DNA of 64,000 nucleotides from Edolisoma coerulescens (Eukaryota; Chordata; Aves; Passeriformes; Campephagidae): assembly GCA_013397115.1 (NCBI GenBank), contig VWZW01006278.1, forward strand, positions 1,674,440 to 1,738,439. Direction: 5' to 3'. Every line of letters starts with the position of its first letter. The first letter of the stretch is position 1. The notes under the pieces are model-generated. The model was not told the origin of the DNA. It did not search any database and worked only from the letters and a program-made list of their open reading frames with translations. A program made the translations under genes and the position numbers. Positions 13,101-22,300 of the stretch are shown one piece after another.

Positions 13101-16100
13101 GTTAGTAGTAGATTTTAGGTATGAAGAAGTCTTGGGTTTGCCCTACATGTGACCTGTTAGTAGCAGTAGGAATGAAGATTACATTGATCGTCCTCAGAGG
13201 TTATTTATTGTCGTTTATATGGCAAACTTGAACAGAACTGTTATTTACTTAAACTCCAAAGCATCCTCTATTGGCCTAATGCATATTAATTTCTTTTTCC
13301 TCTCTTCTGTCCTGACAGGTGGGTTCATGTGATGTGTGCTGTGGCTGTACTGGAGGCAAAATTTGTGAACATCGCGGAGCGGAGTCCTGTAGATGTTGGC
13401 AAAATCCCCCTGCAACGTTTCAGACTGGTAAGGATCACATATGCTGCGTCGGAGGTGTCTCTAGTCGATTCAGAATCTGAGGGGCTTTGCTTATCCCTTC
13501 AAACCCAAGTCATCTCCTTTCCAGACTGAACTGTATAATCTGCTCAGCTCTGTGTATGAGAGATGGCAGTTGTCCCTATTGCCATTTCTTTTTTATCTTT
13601 CCTTGTTCTAGTATGTGTTTATTCACATGAAGAAGCCAGCAAAAGGGGCACGGTTTTCAGTATGTAGCAAATTACATTTATACAGGGGTGTAATGGTGAT
13701 CATTTGTTGTGCTTGTTGTTTTTCTAGCTCCTAGTATTTAACTTGCTTTGTTGACTGCTCTCAAGCACTGAGATGCCTCAGGATATGTGAGGCATTCCTA
13801 TAATGGGTGAAGGGCTTCAGCAGGAAAGCAACTGTACTTAGCTGTTTTAACAGCTCAGTGTTGAGGGGAAAAAGACTCTGCTTTACATATGCATTACAGA
13901 TAACATTCTTTTCCTACAGCTGCCCAGCAGGCCTCCTTGAGTCACTAGTAGCAGTCATGGAATTTTAACTGTTACTTTTGTGGTCATTTCCCATCATTCT
14001 AATCTTGTTTCTTGTCTTTATGTAACTTTTTAGTCAAGTGAAAAGGCCCTATTGAGTTGGAGCATTGCAGGCAAATTTAATCTAAGATCTGTTGCTGCCA
14101 CCCTTGGGTTGCATGCTTTGTGTACGTGGCTGGTAGATATTTAATTTACGTTTTTCCTCTATTGCATTACTTTACTTTTATAAATTATTGTCTTGTCATG
14201 AACTAAAGCTGGTAACTGCCTGCTTCTCTTTAGTCAGAAAGCAGCAGTGTTTTCAAAGAGGCTAAATGGCACAGCTGTTATAAGATAAGCTATTATAGCT
14301 AGACCAGCTAGCCCTTGGTGTGGGGTAAAAGCTAGTGCCAACCAATAACCTCTAGTTTTTCTATCCACAGAAATGCATCTTCTGCAAGAAAAGGAGAAAG
14401 AGAATTGCAGGTTGCTGTGTACAGTGCTCACATGGTCGGTGCCCCACATCCTTTCACGTCAGCTGTGCCCAAGCCGCAGGAGTCATGATGCAGCCTGATG
14501 ACTGGCCATTTGTTGTCTTCATTACCTGCTTCAGGCATAAGACTCCATCTCAGGCAGAGGTTAGTAGGTGTGTTTTTCCCAAGATTTGAACTGCAGTGTC
14601 TTGGAGGCACTGAAAAGTTTTTAGATGGTGTGATACTTTTGAAACTTCATTGAAGACTTGGCTTTCTCACAGTATTTGATGTAATCTAATGGTGTTGCTC
14701 TTGGATTCTGATATCAGCCTTGCTGCTACTCTGAACTTAGTCAGGCTGTTGTACTTTGGTACAATCTTGTACAAGATTGTAGTTTGGTTTGCAGACCAGA
14801 AGGACTGAAAGCATCACATCCTTCCTGTGGCTGTTGTAATGGGAATAGTGCTGGGGTTTATGCTGTGATACTTAATATGCAGGAGTTAGTGCCAGTACTC
14901 CAGCAGTCTGCATGAGTGGTCACACAGTCTCACATTTATGTGATTGATTCATTTCTAAAGTTCCCATGCAGCCTTTTTAACCAAAACCACAACAATCTAT
15001 TAGAGAATATTTTCTATAAAGGCCTTCCATTTCTCTGAAGAATGAGAATCTAATTTACTAAGTAAATTAAGGACAGTAGCACGTAATAGATTAGACTTTA
15101 GGCATTTAAAATTCTGGAGGCAGAACTTATCTAAAAATGCTGCGGATGATGGCTTAAGTAGAGTAGCTCACCAGAACTAAAATGTTTTGCTTTGTTGTCT
15201 GCCAGCACTGGAGCCATGGTCTTCAACACATTCTTTATTTTGAGTCACTATATAAAAACTGATTTTTCTCTTCTCAGCGAGCTAAGGCTGCACTCCAGGA
15301 TCTGTCCCCTGGACAGATAGTCATCAGCAAGCACAAGAATGGTCGCTTCTATCAATGTGAAGTGGTCAGCCTTGCAAAGGAGACTTTCTACGAGGTCAAC
15401 TTTGATGATGGCTCCTTCAGCGATAACCTGTACCCAGAGGACATTGTGGTATGTTGTGTGGTGGGGTTCTGGTTCAGGACACATGATATGAGTCCGTTCT
15501 TGCTGCTGTAGAGCAGACACATCAGGGATCTGGTAATTGTTCCCTGGGTCCTGTAGTGGTCGAGATGTGCTGCAGGATGGCCTTAGGGGTGTTACCTGAA
15601 AATGACTTAACTGAGGCCACATAGGGACAGGTATAGCAGGGAGTGCAGCTAATCCCTGGCTGCTTAGCAATGGTAGGTCTGAAAGAAAACTTGCTGATAC
15701 TTGCATGCCATTCCCACATCAAGTACTTTGAAGTTGGTACCACTGTTGGGATTTAAATGCAGATGACATAAATGGATGTCTCTCAGCCTAGTTCTCCATC
15801 CCTAAAATGGAGAGTTGTTGGGGTGGTGTGCAGTGTGCCTCCTTGGTGGTTTGCTGAATCTTCACAAAAGGAAGCTGCTTACCTTTCTTGTCTCCCCCAT
15901 CTTCCCTTTTCATTCTAGAGTCGAGATTGTCTTCAGTTGGGTCCCCCTGCTGAAGGGGAAGTCGTGCAGGTGAGATGGACAGACGGACAAGTTTATGGAG
16001 CCAAGTTTGTCGCATCGCACGCTATCCAGATGTACCAGGTACAAAATTGCTGTCTGAAAATTCATCACTCAGAACAAGCCAATCATGTTAACAGGGTTGC

Positions 16101-17940
16101 TATAGGGGAGTCAAGCTTAAACACTCCAGGGTAAGTTACTCTCACTGTGTTAGCAATGACAGATGCTGGCAACAGTTGCTGGTAGTGATTGCTTGCAGCT
16201 GTATGTACATCTGGCTACCTACTTGAAAGTGTCCATTTCTGAAAACTGCTGGTCTGCAATTCTTCATCAGACTGTGTTCCTGTAGTTTAAACTACTTAAA
16301 ATAAGTTTATTTTGCTTTTCTCTAGTGAGAGTGCACCATGTCTTTCATGCTTCCAAAGGGATGAATATTCAGGCTGTATTAAAGTGAACAGCCAGACTCT
16401 CATGTCAGGTGTTAAAAGAATATCCCAAAACTTGCTTGGCTATTATTGTCATGAGATTACTGAGGTTTTGATTTAAGTCTGTTGCAGTGTGCATAGCTGC
16501 ATATGTACCTTACGAATTTCAAGTGGTAGATTATTTCACGGGAGAGCTCTGTGGGGAGAAGGCAAGTTCTGGGTAGGTGTGGGAGGGTTCTAACTTGTGA
16601 GACTTCTGACAGAACAACTTCTGGTTCTCTTCTAGGTGGAATTTGAAGATGGTTCACAGCTGATGGTGAAAAGGGATGATGTATATACTCTTGAAGAGGA
16701 GCTTCCTAAGAGAGTGAAGTCAAGGCTGGTATGTAAATGGGGTGCAAATTCTATTAAAGAAGTTCGTCTAACTTAATTGGTGCTTGAACAGCCATCTGAG
16801 CACATGGCAGCAGCAAAACACAATCTGGTGCTCTCCTTAATCATTGCAAAGCTCAGTAGTTGATCAGGCTACAAAAGCAAATTTCTGTCTTGCTCTGGAG
16901 GAGATTTCTCCTTCTGCAGGGGTATGAGTTTATATCATAGAGCCACAGATTGGGAGAGCACGTTAATGCCCTTTCATACCTGTATTCATAAGTTCCATTG
17001 TCTACTTCCATTGCAAAGAATGGCCCAGTTCCTTCACTTACCCTTTGTTCTGAGAAGCTCTTGGTAGGGTTGCATCAAAACAGCTGGCTGTTTCTTGAGA
17101 CTGTAAAATAATTCAGGTGGGAAAGGACCTCTGCAGGTCTCTAGACACCTGTTCCAAACAGGGGTAATTTTCAGAAAGGGTTGCTCATGGGCGTCTCACA
17201 ATTAAATTTTGATTATCTATAAGGACGGAGATCCCACACCCCCTGTTTTGTTGCTTTACACTTTCCACTACAAAAGTTGTGGTTACAGACAGCACTGTAA
17301 CCACGGTTACTGTGCTGGGGTGTCTTGCTTTACAGCACAAACATGCACACCCTGATGCAGATCTCTTGGCAGACAGGATGTTAAAGGCTTAAGAAAGAAT
17401 GTATTATGGCTGAATTCTGTGACCAGGTGTTTAAACATGCCTGCTCCATAAAGCAGAAATTGTACTAGACTGTTTGAAAATTGGAACAGCTGACTCTGTT
17501 TATTACTTTGAGAAAGTGATTGTGAATTTAAATCAGGTGCTCAGTTACATTTGAAACTTGAGATTCTTTAGATCTCTGATTACAGTTCACATAAATGTAT
17601 CCCCAGACTTGTAAATCCAGTTTCTCAAATATTTTTATTTTTGTGTTTAGTCAGTCTTTGAAGAAGTCTGAATGTTCCCAAGTGTCTTGGCTTGGTTCTT
17701 TCTTAGACACAATAGGAGGATGTGGAGACTGTGGATCTGTGGAGACAGATCAAGGATTTGATCTGTGCTGTAGTGACTAATTCTGTCTTTTTCTCTCAGT
17801 CAATAGCTTCAGATATGCGCTTCACAGAGATCTTCGAAGAGAAGGAGGTCAGTCAAGAGAGGAAGAGACAAAGAGTGATCAATTCACGCTACCGTGAAGA
17901 TTATATTGAACCTGCCTTGTACCGGGCCATCATGGAGTAA
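1084..17940 (+). CDS. KDM4A: KDM4A (JMJD2A) lysine demethylase, 3' part, 17 exons
   Basis: This Fe(II)/2-oxoglutarate-dependent nuclear demethylase removes methyl groups from histone H3K9me3 and H3K36me3. Spliced translation gives 848 residues plus stop, starting at human Tyr209; full human length is 1064, so about 208 N-terminal residues (JmjN, iron ligands His188 and Glu190) lie outside the window. Fragment positions: JmjC C-terminal half 1-100, with zinc ligands Cys26, His32, Cys98 and Cys100 (human 234, 240, 306, 308), third iron ligand His68 (276), Ser80 and Asn82 (288, 290); acidic, low-complexity linker 181-403; PHD from Cys452; extended PHD about 557-674; double Tudor about 684-800, with the H3K4me3 cage Phe716, Trp751, Tyr757 (932, 967, 973) and Asp729 (945). 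The linker and C-terminal tail fit KDM4A better than the paralogs KDM4B/C; KDM4D lacks PHD and Tudor domains. All junctions are GT-AG and in phase, with no stop or frameshift. The human alignment is from memory, not a search. Confidence 0.97.
1636..1739 (+). CDS. KDM4A: KDM4A exon, JmjC zinc-ligand exon
   Basis: This exon encodes the Gly-Phe-Phe-Pro-Gly-Ser stretch and the helix with zinc ligands Cys234 and His240 (human numbering), ending at Pro-Phe-Asp-Lys. The acceptor is AACAG. The donor GTGTAG is weak at +4 and +5. It ends in phase 0. Confidence 0.95.
2809..2946 (+). CDS. KDM4A: KDM4A exon, JmjC catalytic His276
   Basis: These 46 codons contain the third iron ligand in Tyr-His-Ala-Gly-Phe-Asn-His (human His276) and the Ser288/Asn290 pocket residues. 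Human Arg294 is Leu here (Thr-Leu-Arg-Trp), from my memory of the human sequence. The acceptor is TTCTAG, the donor GTGAGT, and the exon is phase 0 at both ends. Confidence 0.96.
3821..4071 (+). CDS. KDM4A: KDM4A exon, end of JmjC and start of linker
   Basis: The exon opens with Cys-Ser-Cys, the last two zinc ligands (human Cys306/Cys308), then the KDM4A-type segment Lys-Asp-Met-Val-Lys-Ile-Ser-Met-Asp-Val-Phe-Val-Arg and Pro-Glu-Ala-Ala-Glu-Phe-Leu. This segment separates KDM4A from KDM4B/C. It ends with two bases of a Ser codon. The donor GTACTG is weak; read-through would reach a stop within six codons. Confidence 0.95.
4860..5050 (+). CDS. KDM4A: KDM4A exon, linker
   Basis: The exon encodes Pro-Lys-His-Arg-Ile-Gly-Thr-Lys-Arg-His-Arg-Val, followed by Pro-Gln-Glu-Val-Ser and Phe-Pro-Lys-Glu-Glu-Leu-Ser-Ser, all matching KDM4A. 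The second half is poorly conserved linker. The acceptor is CTGCAG and the donor GTAACT, with a phase 1 end. Confidence 0.93.
5971..6323 (+). CDS. KDM4A: KDM4A exon, acidic and Ser-rich linker
   Basis: This is the largest exon in the window (117 codons plus two bases). It carries Lys-Phe-Glu-Glu-Leu-Lys, then a Glu run and Leu-Asp-Leu-Ser, a Ser-rich stretch and Val-His-Ser-Tyr-Ala-Lys-Gly-Asp, each with a KDM4A counterpart. The region is probably disordered and diverges in its Ser-rich half. Acceptor TTCCAG, donor GTATGA. Confidence 0.93.
8065..8185 (+). CDS. KDM4A: KDM4A exon, basic linker
   Basis: The exon encodes the basic segment Lys-Lys-Ser-Lys-Gly-Arg-Arg-Gln-Pro-Leu-Ser-Lys-Leu-Pro-Arg-His-His, conserved in KDM4 proteins. 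It could act as a nuclear localisation signal, which is an inference. Acceptor CCAG, strong donor GTAAGT, ends with one base of a Glu codon. Confidence 0.94.
8773..8951 (+). CDS. KDM4A: KDM4A exon, start of PHD
   Basis: The exon encodes Leu-Thr-Pro-Glu-Glu-Glu-Ala-Glu-Glu-Thr-Glu-Ala-Trp, then the conserved Leu-Ser-Gln-Leu-Trp-Gln-Asn-Arg-Pro-Pro-Asn-Phe block. It ends in the first Cys-X2-Cys zinc pair of the PHD region (Cys-Ala-Val-Cys). Donor GTATGA, phase 0 end. Confidence 0.95.
11157..11361 (+). CDS. KDM4A: KDM4A exon, PHD
   Basis: A short variable start is followed by Arg-Thr-Lys-Pro-Leu-Ile-Pro-Glu-Met-Cys-Phe, Thr-Gly-Cys-Ser-Thr-Asp and Tyr-Leu-Glu-Glu-Asp-Gly-Thr-Ser. These and the Cys-Lys-Asn-Cys pair are PHD-region landmarks. 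The exon ends with one base of a Ser codon before GTGAGT. Confidence 0.95.
11652..11728 (+). CDS. KDM4A: KDM4A exon, end of first PHD
   Basis: This short exon reads Cys-Tyr-Gly-Val and Glu-Asp-Trp-Met-Cys-Ser-Arg-Cys, giving the last zinc ligands of the first PHD finger. The acceptor is TTCTAG and the donor GTAAAG. Confidence 0.94.
12467..12522 (+). CDS. KDM4A: KDM4A exon, start of extended PHD
   Basis: This 56-base exon encodes Asp-Cys-Cys-Leu-Cys-Ser-Leu-Arg-Gly-Gly-Ala-Leu-Gln, the start of the extended PHD finger. It ends with two bases of a Lys codon. Acceptor CTCCAG, donor GTGAGT. Confidence 0.94.
13319..13427 (+). CDS. KDM4A: KDM4A exon, extended PHD
   Basis: The exon encodes Trp-Val-His-Val-Met-Cys-Ala-Val followed by Phe-Val-Asn-Ile-Ala-Glu-Arg-Ser-Pro-Val-Asp-Val. 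It is diagnostic for the KDM4 extended PHD. Acceptor GACAG, donor GTAAGG, phase 0 end. Confidence 0.95.
14371..14559 (+). CDS. KDM4A: KDM4A exon, extended PHD zinc cluster
   Basis: The exon encodes Lys-Cys-Ile-Phe-Cys-Lys-Lys-Arg, Cys-Cys-Val-Gln-Cys, Cys-Pro-Thr-Ser-Phe-His-Val-Ser-Cys and Pro-Asp-Asp-Trp-Pro-Phe-Val-Val-Phe, the C-terminal half of the extended PHD. The donor is GTTAGT (weak at +3). The exon tail, Thr-Pro-Ser-Gln-Ala-Glu, differs from my recollection of human. Confidence 0.94.
15278..15448 (+). CDS. KDM4A: KDM4A exon, hybrid Tudor domain 1
   Basis: These 57 codons cover the start of the interdigitated double Tudor: Val-Ile-Ser-Lys-His-Lys-Asn-Gly-Arg-Phe-Tyr-Gln-Cys and Tyr-Glu-Val-Asn-Phe-Asp-Asp-Gly-Ser-Phe-Ser-Asp. 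The Phe of Asn-Phe-Asp corresponds to human Phe932 of the methyl-lysine cage, and the Asp of Pro-Glu-Asp to Asp945. Confidence 0.96.
15919..16038 (+). CDS. KDM4A: KDM4A exon, hybrid Tudor domain 2
   Basis: These 40 codons include Gly-Pro-Pro-Ala-Glu-Gly-Glu-Val-Val-Gln-Val-Arg-Trp and Gln-Val-Tyr-Gly-Ala-Lys-Phe. This gives cage residues Trp967 and Tyr973 (human numbering). The donor GTACAA is weak at +5 but the preceding CAG and the reading phase support it. Confidence 0.96.
16636..16728 (+). CDS. KDM4A: KDM4A exon, end of double Tudor
   Basis: These 31 codons read Val-Glu-Phe-Glu-Asp-Gly-Ser-Gln-Leu and Lys-Arg-Asp-Asp-Val-Tyr-Thr-Leu, closing the Tudor fold. Acceptor TTCTAG, donor GTATGT, phase 0 at both ends. 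Confidence 0.95.
17104..17230 (-). repeat. CR1 3'-end fragment, antisense
   Basis: The stretch resembles the reverse complement of a CR1 3' end: a phrase like 'attcaggtgggaaaggacct', then 'ctgcaggtctctag' and 'ctgttccaaacaggggt'. It lies in the last KDM4A intron. It is short and diverged, so the borders are approximate. Confidence 0.5.
17800..17940 (+). CDS. KDM4A: KDM4A last coding exon with stop
   Basis: This exon encodes 46 residues and TAA. It contains Ala-Ser-Asp-Met-Arg-Phe, Arg-Gln-Arg-Val-Ile-Asn-Ser-Arg-Tyr-Arg-Glu-Asp-Tyr and the KDM4A terminus Tyr-Arg-Ala-Ile-Met-Glu. The acceptor CTCTCAG follows a pyrimidine tract. Confidence 0.97.
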   Translation, partial: SIASDMRFTEIFEEKEVSQERKRQRVINSRYREDYIEPALYRAIME

Positions 17941-19518
17941 ACGCTGCCTGTGGCAGAGGAAGAAGATGCCCACCTCCCCCAAGGATTTAAACGTTCCAGT
18001 ACAACAGGCCATATTTGGATGCTTTGAATCCAGGGTTTCTTTTGGGGTTTTATTCTTTTATATTTTAAGGAAGCTAAAAAGCTGATGCTCTGCAGTAGCT
18101 GTAAGGCAGCTGTTGGATAGAGAAAGAGATCCCATTTGCTGAAGCTGTCGCCTGCAGACTGCTGGTCTGAAGTTGGGTCCTTACCAAATAAGCCAGCTTG
18201 GGGATGTTGCTTTCATCTTGTTGAGCAGTCTTGCTTTTTCTTTAGAGACAATTTTGACAGGTGGCAAACTCTTTGGGGAGTTGTTGCCAGGAATCCTGGC
18301 AGCTGCAGGATAGTATGGTCTATTGTTTTAATTGAATAATGTTCCTGAATTTAGGAGTCTCCCTGGTGACCACACCTGGGCTTGAGCAGGCAGTATTACT
18401 GGTGCTGGAAATGGAACCTCTTTTATATTTATATCCATTTTTTTTGTCGCAAGCAGCTTCAGTCTCTTGTTTCTCAGCACCTCCTTTCTGAGGTTGAGCT
18501 GTAGGCTGTTCAAATCTGAACAGACAGGAGGTGCTTGTGTGAACAGGTGAAATGTGAAATTGAAACCTGTAGGACAAATTATTTAACCTTCCATTTAATA
18601 TTTTTGTTCTGATAGTGCTTTTGACTTACTTAATCATAAGTTTAACTGGTAATAGTATGTGCCTCAGAACCAATGAAATCTCTCTGGAGCCTTGTGAAGT
18701 GCAGCCTTCTAACAAAAATAGGTGTTCAGCTCCCAATAGACATTCAGCTCCCAAAGAGTTTCTTTTGAGTTTCTCTAACGCAATATGACTAAAGGGACAG
18801 TCCTAACTCTCCCTTCTTTAAATCCAAGCATCACAGTGTTGGGGATGACAGGGCAGCGGTCTCTGAAGCAGTGCAGTCCCTCCTCTGGGGCAGCACTGTC
18901 TATTGTGTGTCCACAGGCTTTTGCTTACAGCAGCTAATACTGGGTCTGAGACAGATGAAGTATGCACTGAGCTGTGTGTTATTACTGAAAGGCTGTGCAG
19001 TGCTCTTCTGAAGCAGGAGTGCTGCCGTGTTGCTGTCAGGCAAAGTTACCGTAGCATTTTTATAGAGTATTAGGACACATCTCAGTTGTGGTGGAGAGAA
19101 CTTGCTACCCCAGCCATAGGAAGCTGAGGTGAGCTGGGTAGTAGCTGTACCTGGAAGATGTGCCAACTTGCTCCTAATAATTTAAGCATTAACACACCAC
19201 AGTAGGAGCAGTGTAAATACATGTTCCTTTCCCATTCTGTAGGAAAGGGATTTTAGTCTGTGGAGCAGATTGGCCACCTTCTTTTTGCATGGAATGATGG
19301 GGTGAATTTTCCTACTGGAGAAAATCATGATTGCGTGTTCTCCAGAAACTGTTCAAGAGGAGAATTTTCTAATGAAACAGACCTAATGCATCCCTGCTTC
19401 TATAGGGACGTGGCAATGTGTCTGCAAAGTCTGGATTTGTAACTTTTTTCCTTTTGTTACATAGAAGCGCTATAAAACCAAACCCTTGGAAACCCCGGTG
19501 CATCGATTTGTGATTAGC

Positions 19519-19524
19519 AATAAA
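19519..19524 (+). terminator. Candidate polyadenylation signal AATAAA (KDM4A)
   Basis: This is the first canonical AATAAA hexamer after the KDM4A stop. It is followed by a second copy 47 bases later and by T-rich and GT-rich sequence, as expected for cleavage and polyadenylation. Confidence 0.55.
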
Positions 19525-19565
19525 ATGTAGTATTGAGTAGTGATACAACTCTTGATCAGAAAAGA

Positions 19566-19571
19566 AATAAA
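19566..19571 (+). terminator. Candidate polyadenylation signal AATAAA, second copy
   Basis: This second canonical hexamer follows closely on the first, with a T-rich stretch and GGTGGTGG-containing sequence downstream. Either copy could set the KDM4A mRNA end. Confidence 0.5.
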
Positions 19572-19600
19572 CTGCAACTTTTATACAGAAAATCTTTAGC

Positions 19601-22300
19601 CCTACATTTTTATAGGGTCAGGAGGATGATGTAAGTAGCAAAGATTTGCACAATCACTGTTTTGCATAGAGGTAATCTGTCCTATTTTGGTGGTGGAATA
19701 CCTTGTTCATCAGTATTGGAAGGCTTAAACAGATTCTGAACAGAGATAATGGCTTTCTTTTGTGGTTTTTAGTTTGGTTTGGTTTTTTTTTTCCTTTTAC
19801 CATGTCCAAAACTCCTGGTCTCTGGGTATTAAATGGTTTTCTGATGAATGGGATAGTTGGCTTGATAAAACCAGGATCTGTTAAGACTGGAGTCTTGTAG
19901 CTGCAGTTAATCTGGTCCAGGCAATAGGAATGAAATTGCACTTTGACATCTGAGCTTGTATGTAAGCCTCTGAAGTGATGTTCTGTGAGCAAATGTGGAG
20001 AAGAGCTGGCAGGGCCTTAACAAACTTGCCTCTGTTCTGTCAGAGTTAATTTGGTATTAACTTCTCATAGGATGAACACTACCTGAGTGTTACTGAAAAA
20101 CATACTTCTTGTCTCAATCTGCCACTCGTCCTCCAGAGAAAAGGTGCCTGCATTCAGGCTTTGTCCCCAAACTGCCATAGAACTTAAAAGCACCTTTTAG
20201 GTGCCACATGCTGTGCTGCAAACACCTGGCTCAACAGCTTCACCCTAAAATGATGATCTAGTAGGAAACAGCTGGGTTTGTTTGGTGTGATGTTGTTCTT
20301 GGGGTTGCCCTGTGCAGGGCCAAGAGTTCGATTTTATTGATTTTTGTGTGTCCTTTCCAACTCAGGATATTCTGTTGTTCACCTGCAGCAGGTTTTGCCA
20401 CTCACCTCTAGCAGTATTAAGTGACTTTCAAGAGCACCTATGCATAGTATTTTTTTCTGGAACAGGAGCTTCGTTATCTGGTTTTGGCATGTTTTCTGCA
20501 CGTGCCAGATTTGCTCTTGTCAGTTGACTGCACTGTGTTGGAAACCACAGCCATCCTGCACCCTGAGACAAAGGGCCTTCCCATTTTCCTGTCAGTTCTT
20601 GTGCTGCATCATTCACATGTGAACACACTGTTACCTGCTGCAGGGACTAAACTGCATTTTGGCATCTCTCTGTGAACTTAAAATCAGTGACCCTGATGTT
20701 TGAGGGGTCTTTATTATCTGACTTTGCAAAAGCAATTTGGTTTATGGCTTGAAATATAACAGATGGCAATAAAAGCTCTGTACAGAGCAGCTGTCTCAAA
20801 AGTACATAGGCTTTCCATTACCTAGACTTTTATCATGTCTGATAATTTTCTCCAGTGGTTTTTTGGGTTTTTTTGGAAGTGTGTTTATCCCTTTTACAGC
20901 ATCGTTCCAGTGAGGGTGAGGTGCTGCCAGATTATCAGCTAGTCAGGTGTTTCTTGAATACATTCAGCACAAAATCATGCTCAATATGCCCCACAGGAAC
21001 TCTGGTGGCCCTTTGTTTGGTCCATTGCATGTGGTGCTGCAGGCAGTAGACCCCTTTACTTCCCTTTTCATGAAGCTTCCATCTATGACTGGTCCAGGTT
21101 GGATCTCCACAAGAAGCATTTTTTTGTATAAACAAATAGTAGCTTGCCCTGAATTCAGGATGAGTTTCACAAGTCAGTGATAACTTTTCGTAAGATTTTA
21201 AAAGGTGACTATATTCTTTGTAAAGCACCTACCTGATTGCAGTAATGTTTCTGCCTGTGGCTGGACTTTTAGGAGACCTCTTTTCTATCAGCAGACCTCT
21301 CAGATGACCAGTGGCAGTACTGTCAGTAGTAGGACCCATTCTCCTTGTTCCTTCTCTCTCTTCCTGGTGTTTCAAGCTGGGTTGAATTGATTCTGCACTA
21401 TTTGAGGAGGATAGTCACTTATCCTAAGGCTTCTAACGCATCTCTGTTCTTATATTCTTTAACTGGGCTCCTGTTGTCTTACATGTCTGCAGTTGTGCTT
21501 GTTTTTTAATGAAACATGGGGGTAAAATCAAGACTCTGGTAGCCTGTATGTTGTTTTCAGTTTCCTCAAGAAATAAACCTAATTTCAAAAAGGACTATCT
21601 GTAAAGTAATTTAAAAACTAAAGCAAAGGAACTTAGAAATTCTCATCATGCTTCTAATTTTTCTATTAGCATTATTCTTTTCTAATATTCATCTCCTTAA
21701 TGCTTACCTAGTGAGTTCTCAGGTGTCTTTCAGAGACCTAAGTGGAGTTCTCTTATTCAAAGACTCAGTCCAGCTTGGTTGTTTAACTAGAACAGGGATG
21801 GAACCACAGAATCATCTCTCCTCATTGAAACACAGAGCTGAGACATCTGCAGGAAGAACTGAGTTGCCTTAGGGTTCACTCTGTAGCTGAGAGTGCCAGG
21901 AGTCATCAGAAAATCTTACCTGGGTGCAGTCTCAGCTCTGTTCTTTACTTTGGTGTTGACTCTTGAATTTCACAGTGCTGGTTAAGACCTGCTGAACTGG
22001 CAGTCAGGGAAAGGAGATTCTTCTACTTTAGCTCAGGGATTTTTGTTACTGATACGCCAAGTCACCTTGAGGAATTTGCTTATTGTAGTGTTACTTCAGC
22101 TCATATCTTTGAAACCTAATGTGCCAGGTATTCCTGAAGCCAGCTTTTGCAGTTTGGGGAAAATTATAATGGCTCCTTTTCCCTGACAAATTTGTAGATA
22201 CTGTAAAAACCTTTCAGTGTGGGCATTTAGATTAGTGAAAGTATGTAGTATTTTCAGTTCAACATGAACAACAATGTTGTTGTATTGCTAAAATTCAAAA
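19601..22300. other. Intergenic, KDM4A downstream flank
   Basis: This is AT-balanced sequence with several T-runs and scattered AATAAA hexamers. None of the short ORFs resembles a known family. It may partly be a longer KDM4A 3' UTR. Confidence 0.6.

Larger units (their letters stand above)
1134..17799 (+). other. KDM4A: KDM4A introns between the 17 exons
   Basis: The 16 introns range from about 290 bases (11362-11651) to 2.2 kb (8952-11156), short for a vertebrate KDM4A and typical of birds. I see T-rich and A-rich low complexity (for example 4545-4610 and 7620-7660) and one CR1-like fragment near 17.1 kb. No RNA gene or other coding exon was recognised. Confidence 0.75.
17941..19600 (+). 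other. KDM4A: KDM4A 3' UTR (probable extent)
   Basis: No AATAAA occurs between the stop codon and 19519, so the first usable polyadenylation signals put the 3' UTR at about 1.6 kb. There is no further KDM4A coding sequence. The true end could be further right, since more AATAAA hexamers occur near 20.77 and 21.57 kb. Confidence 0.6.
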
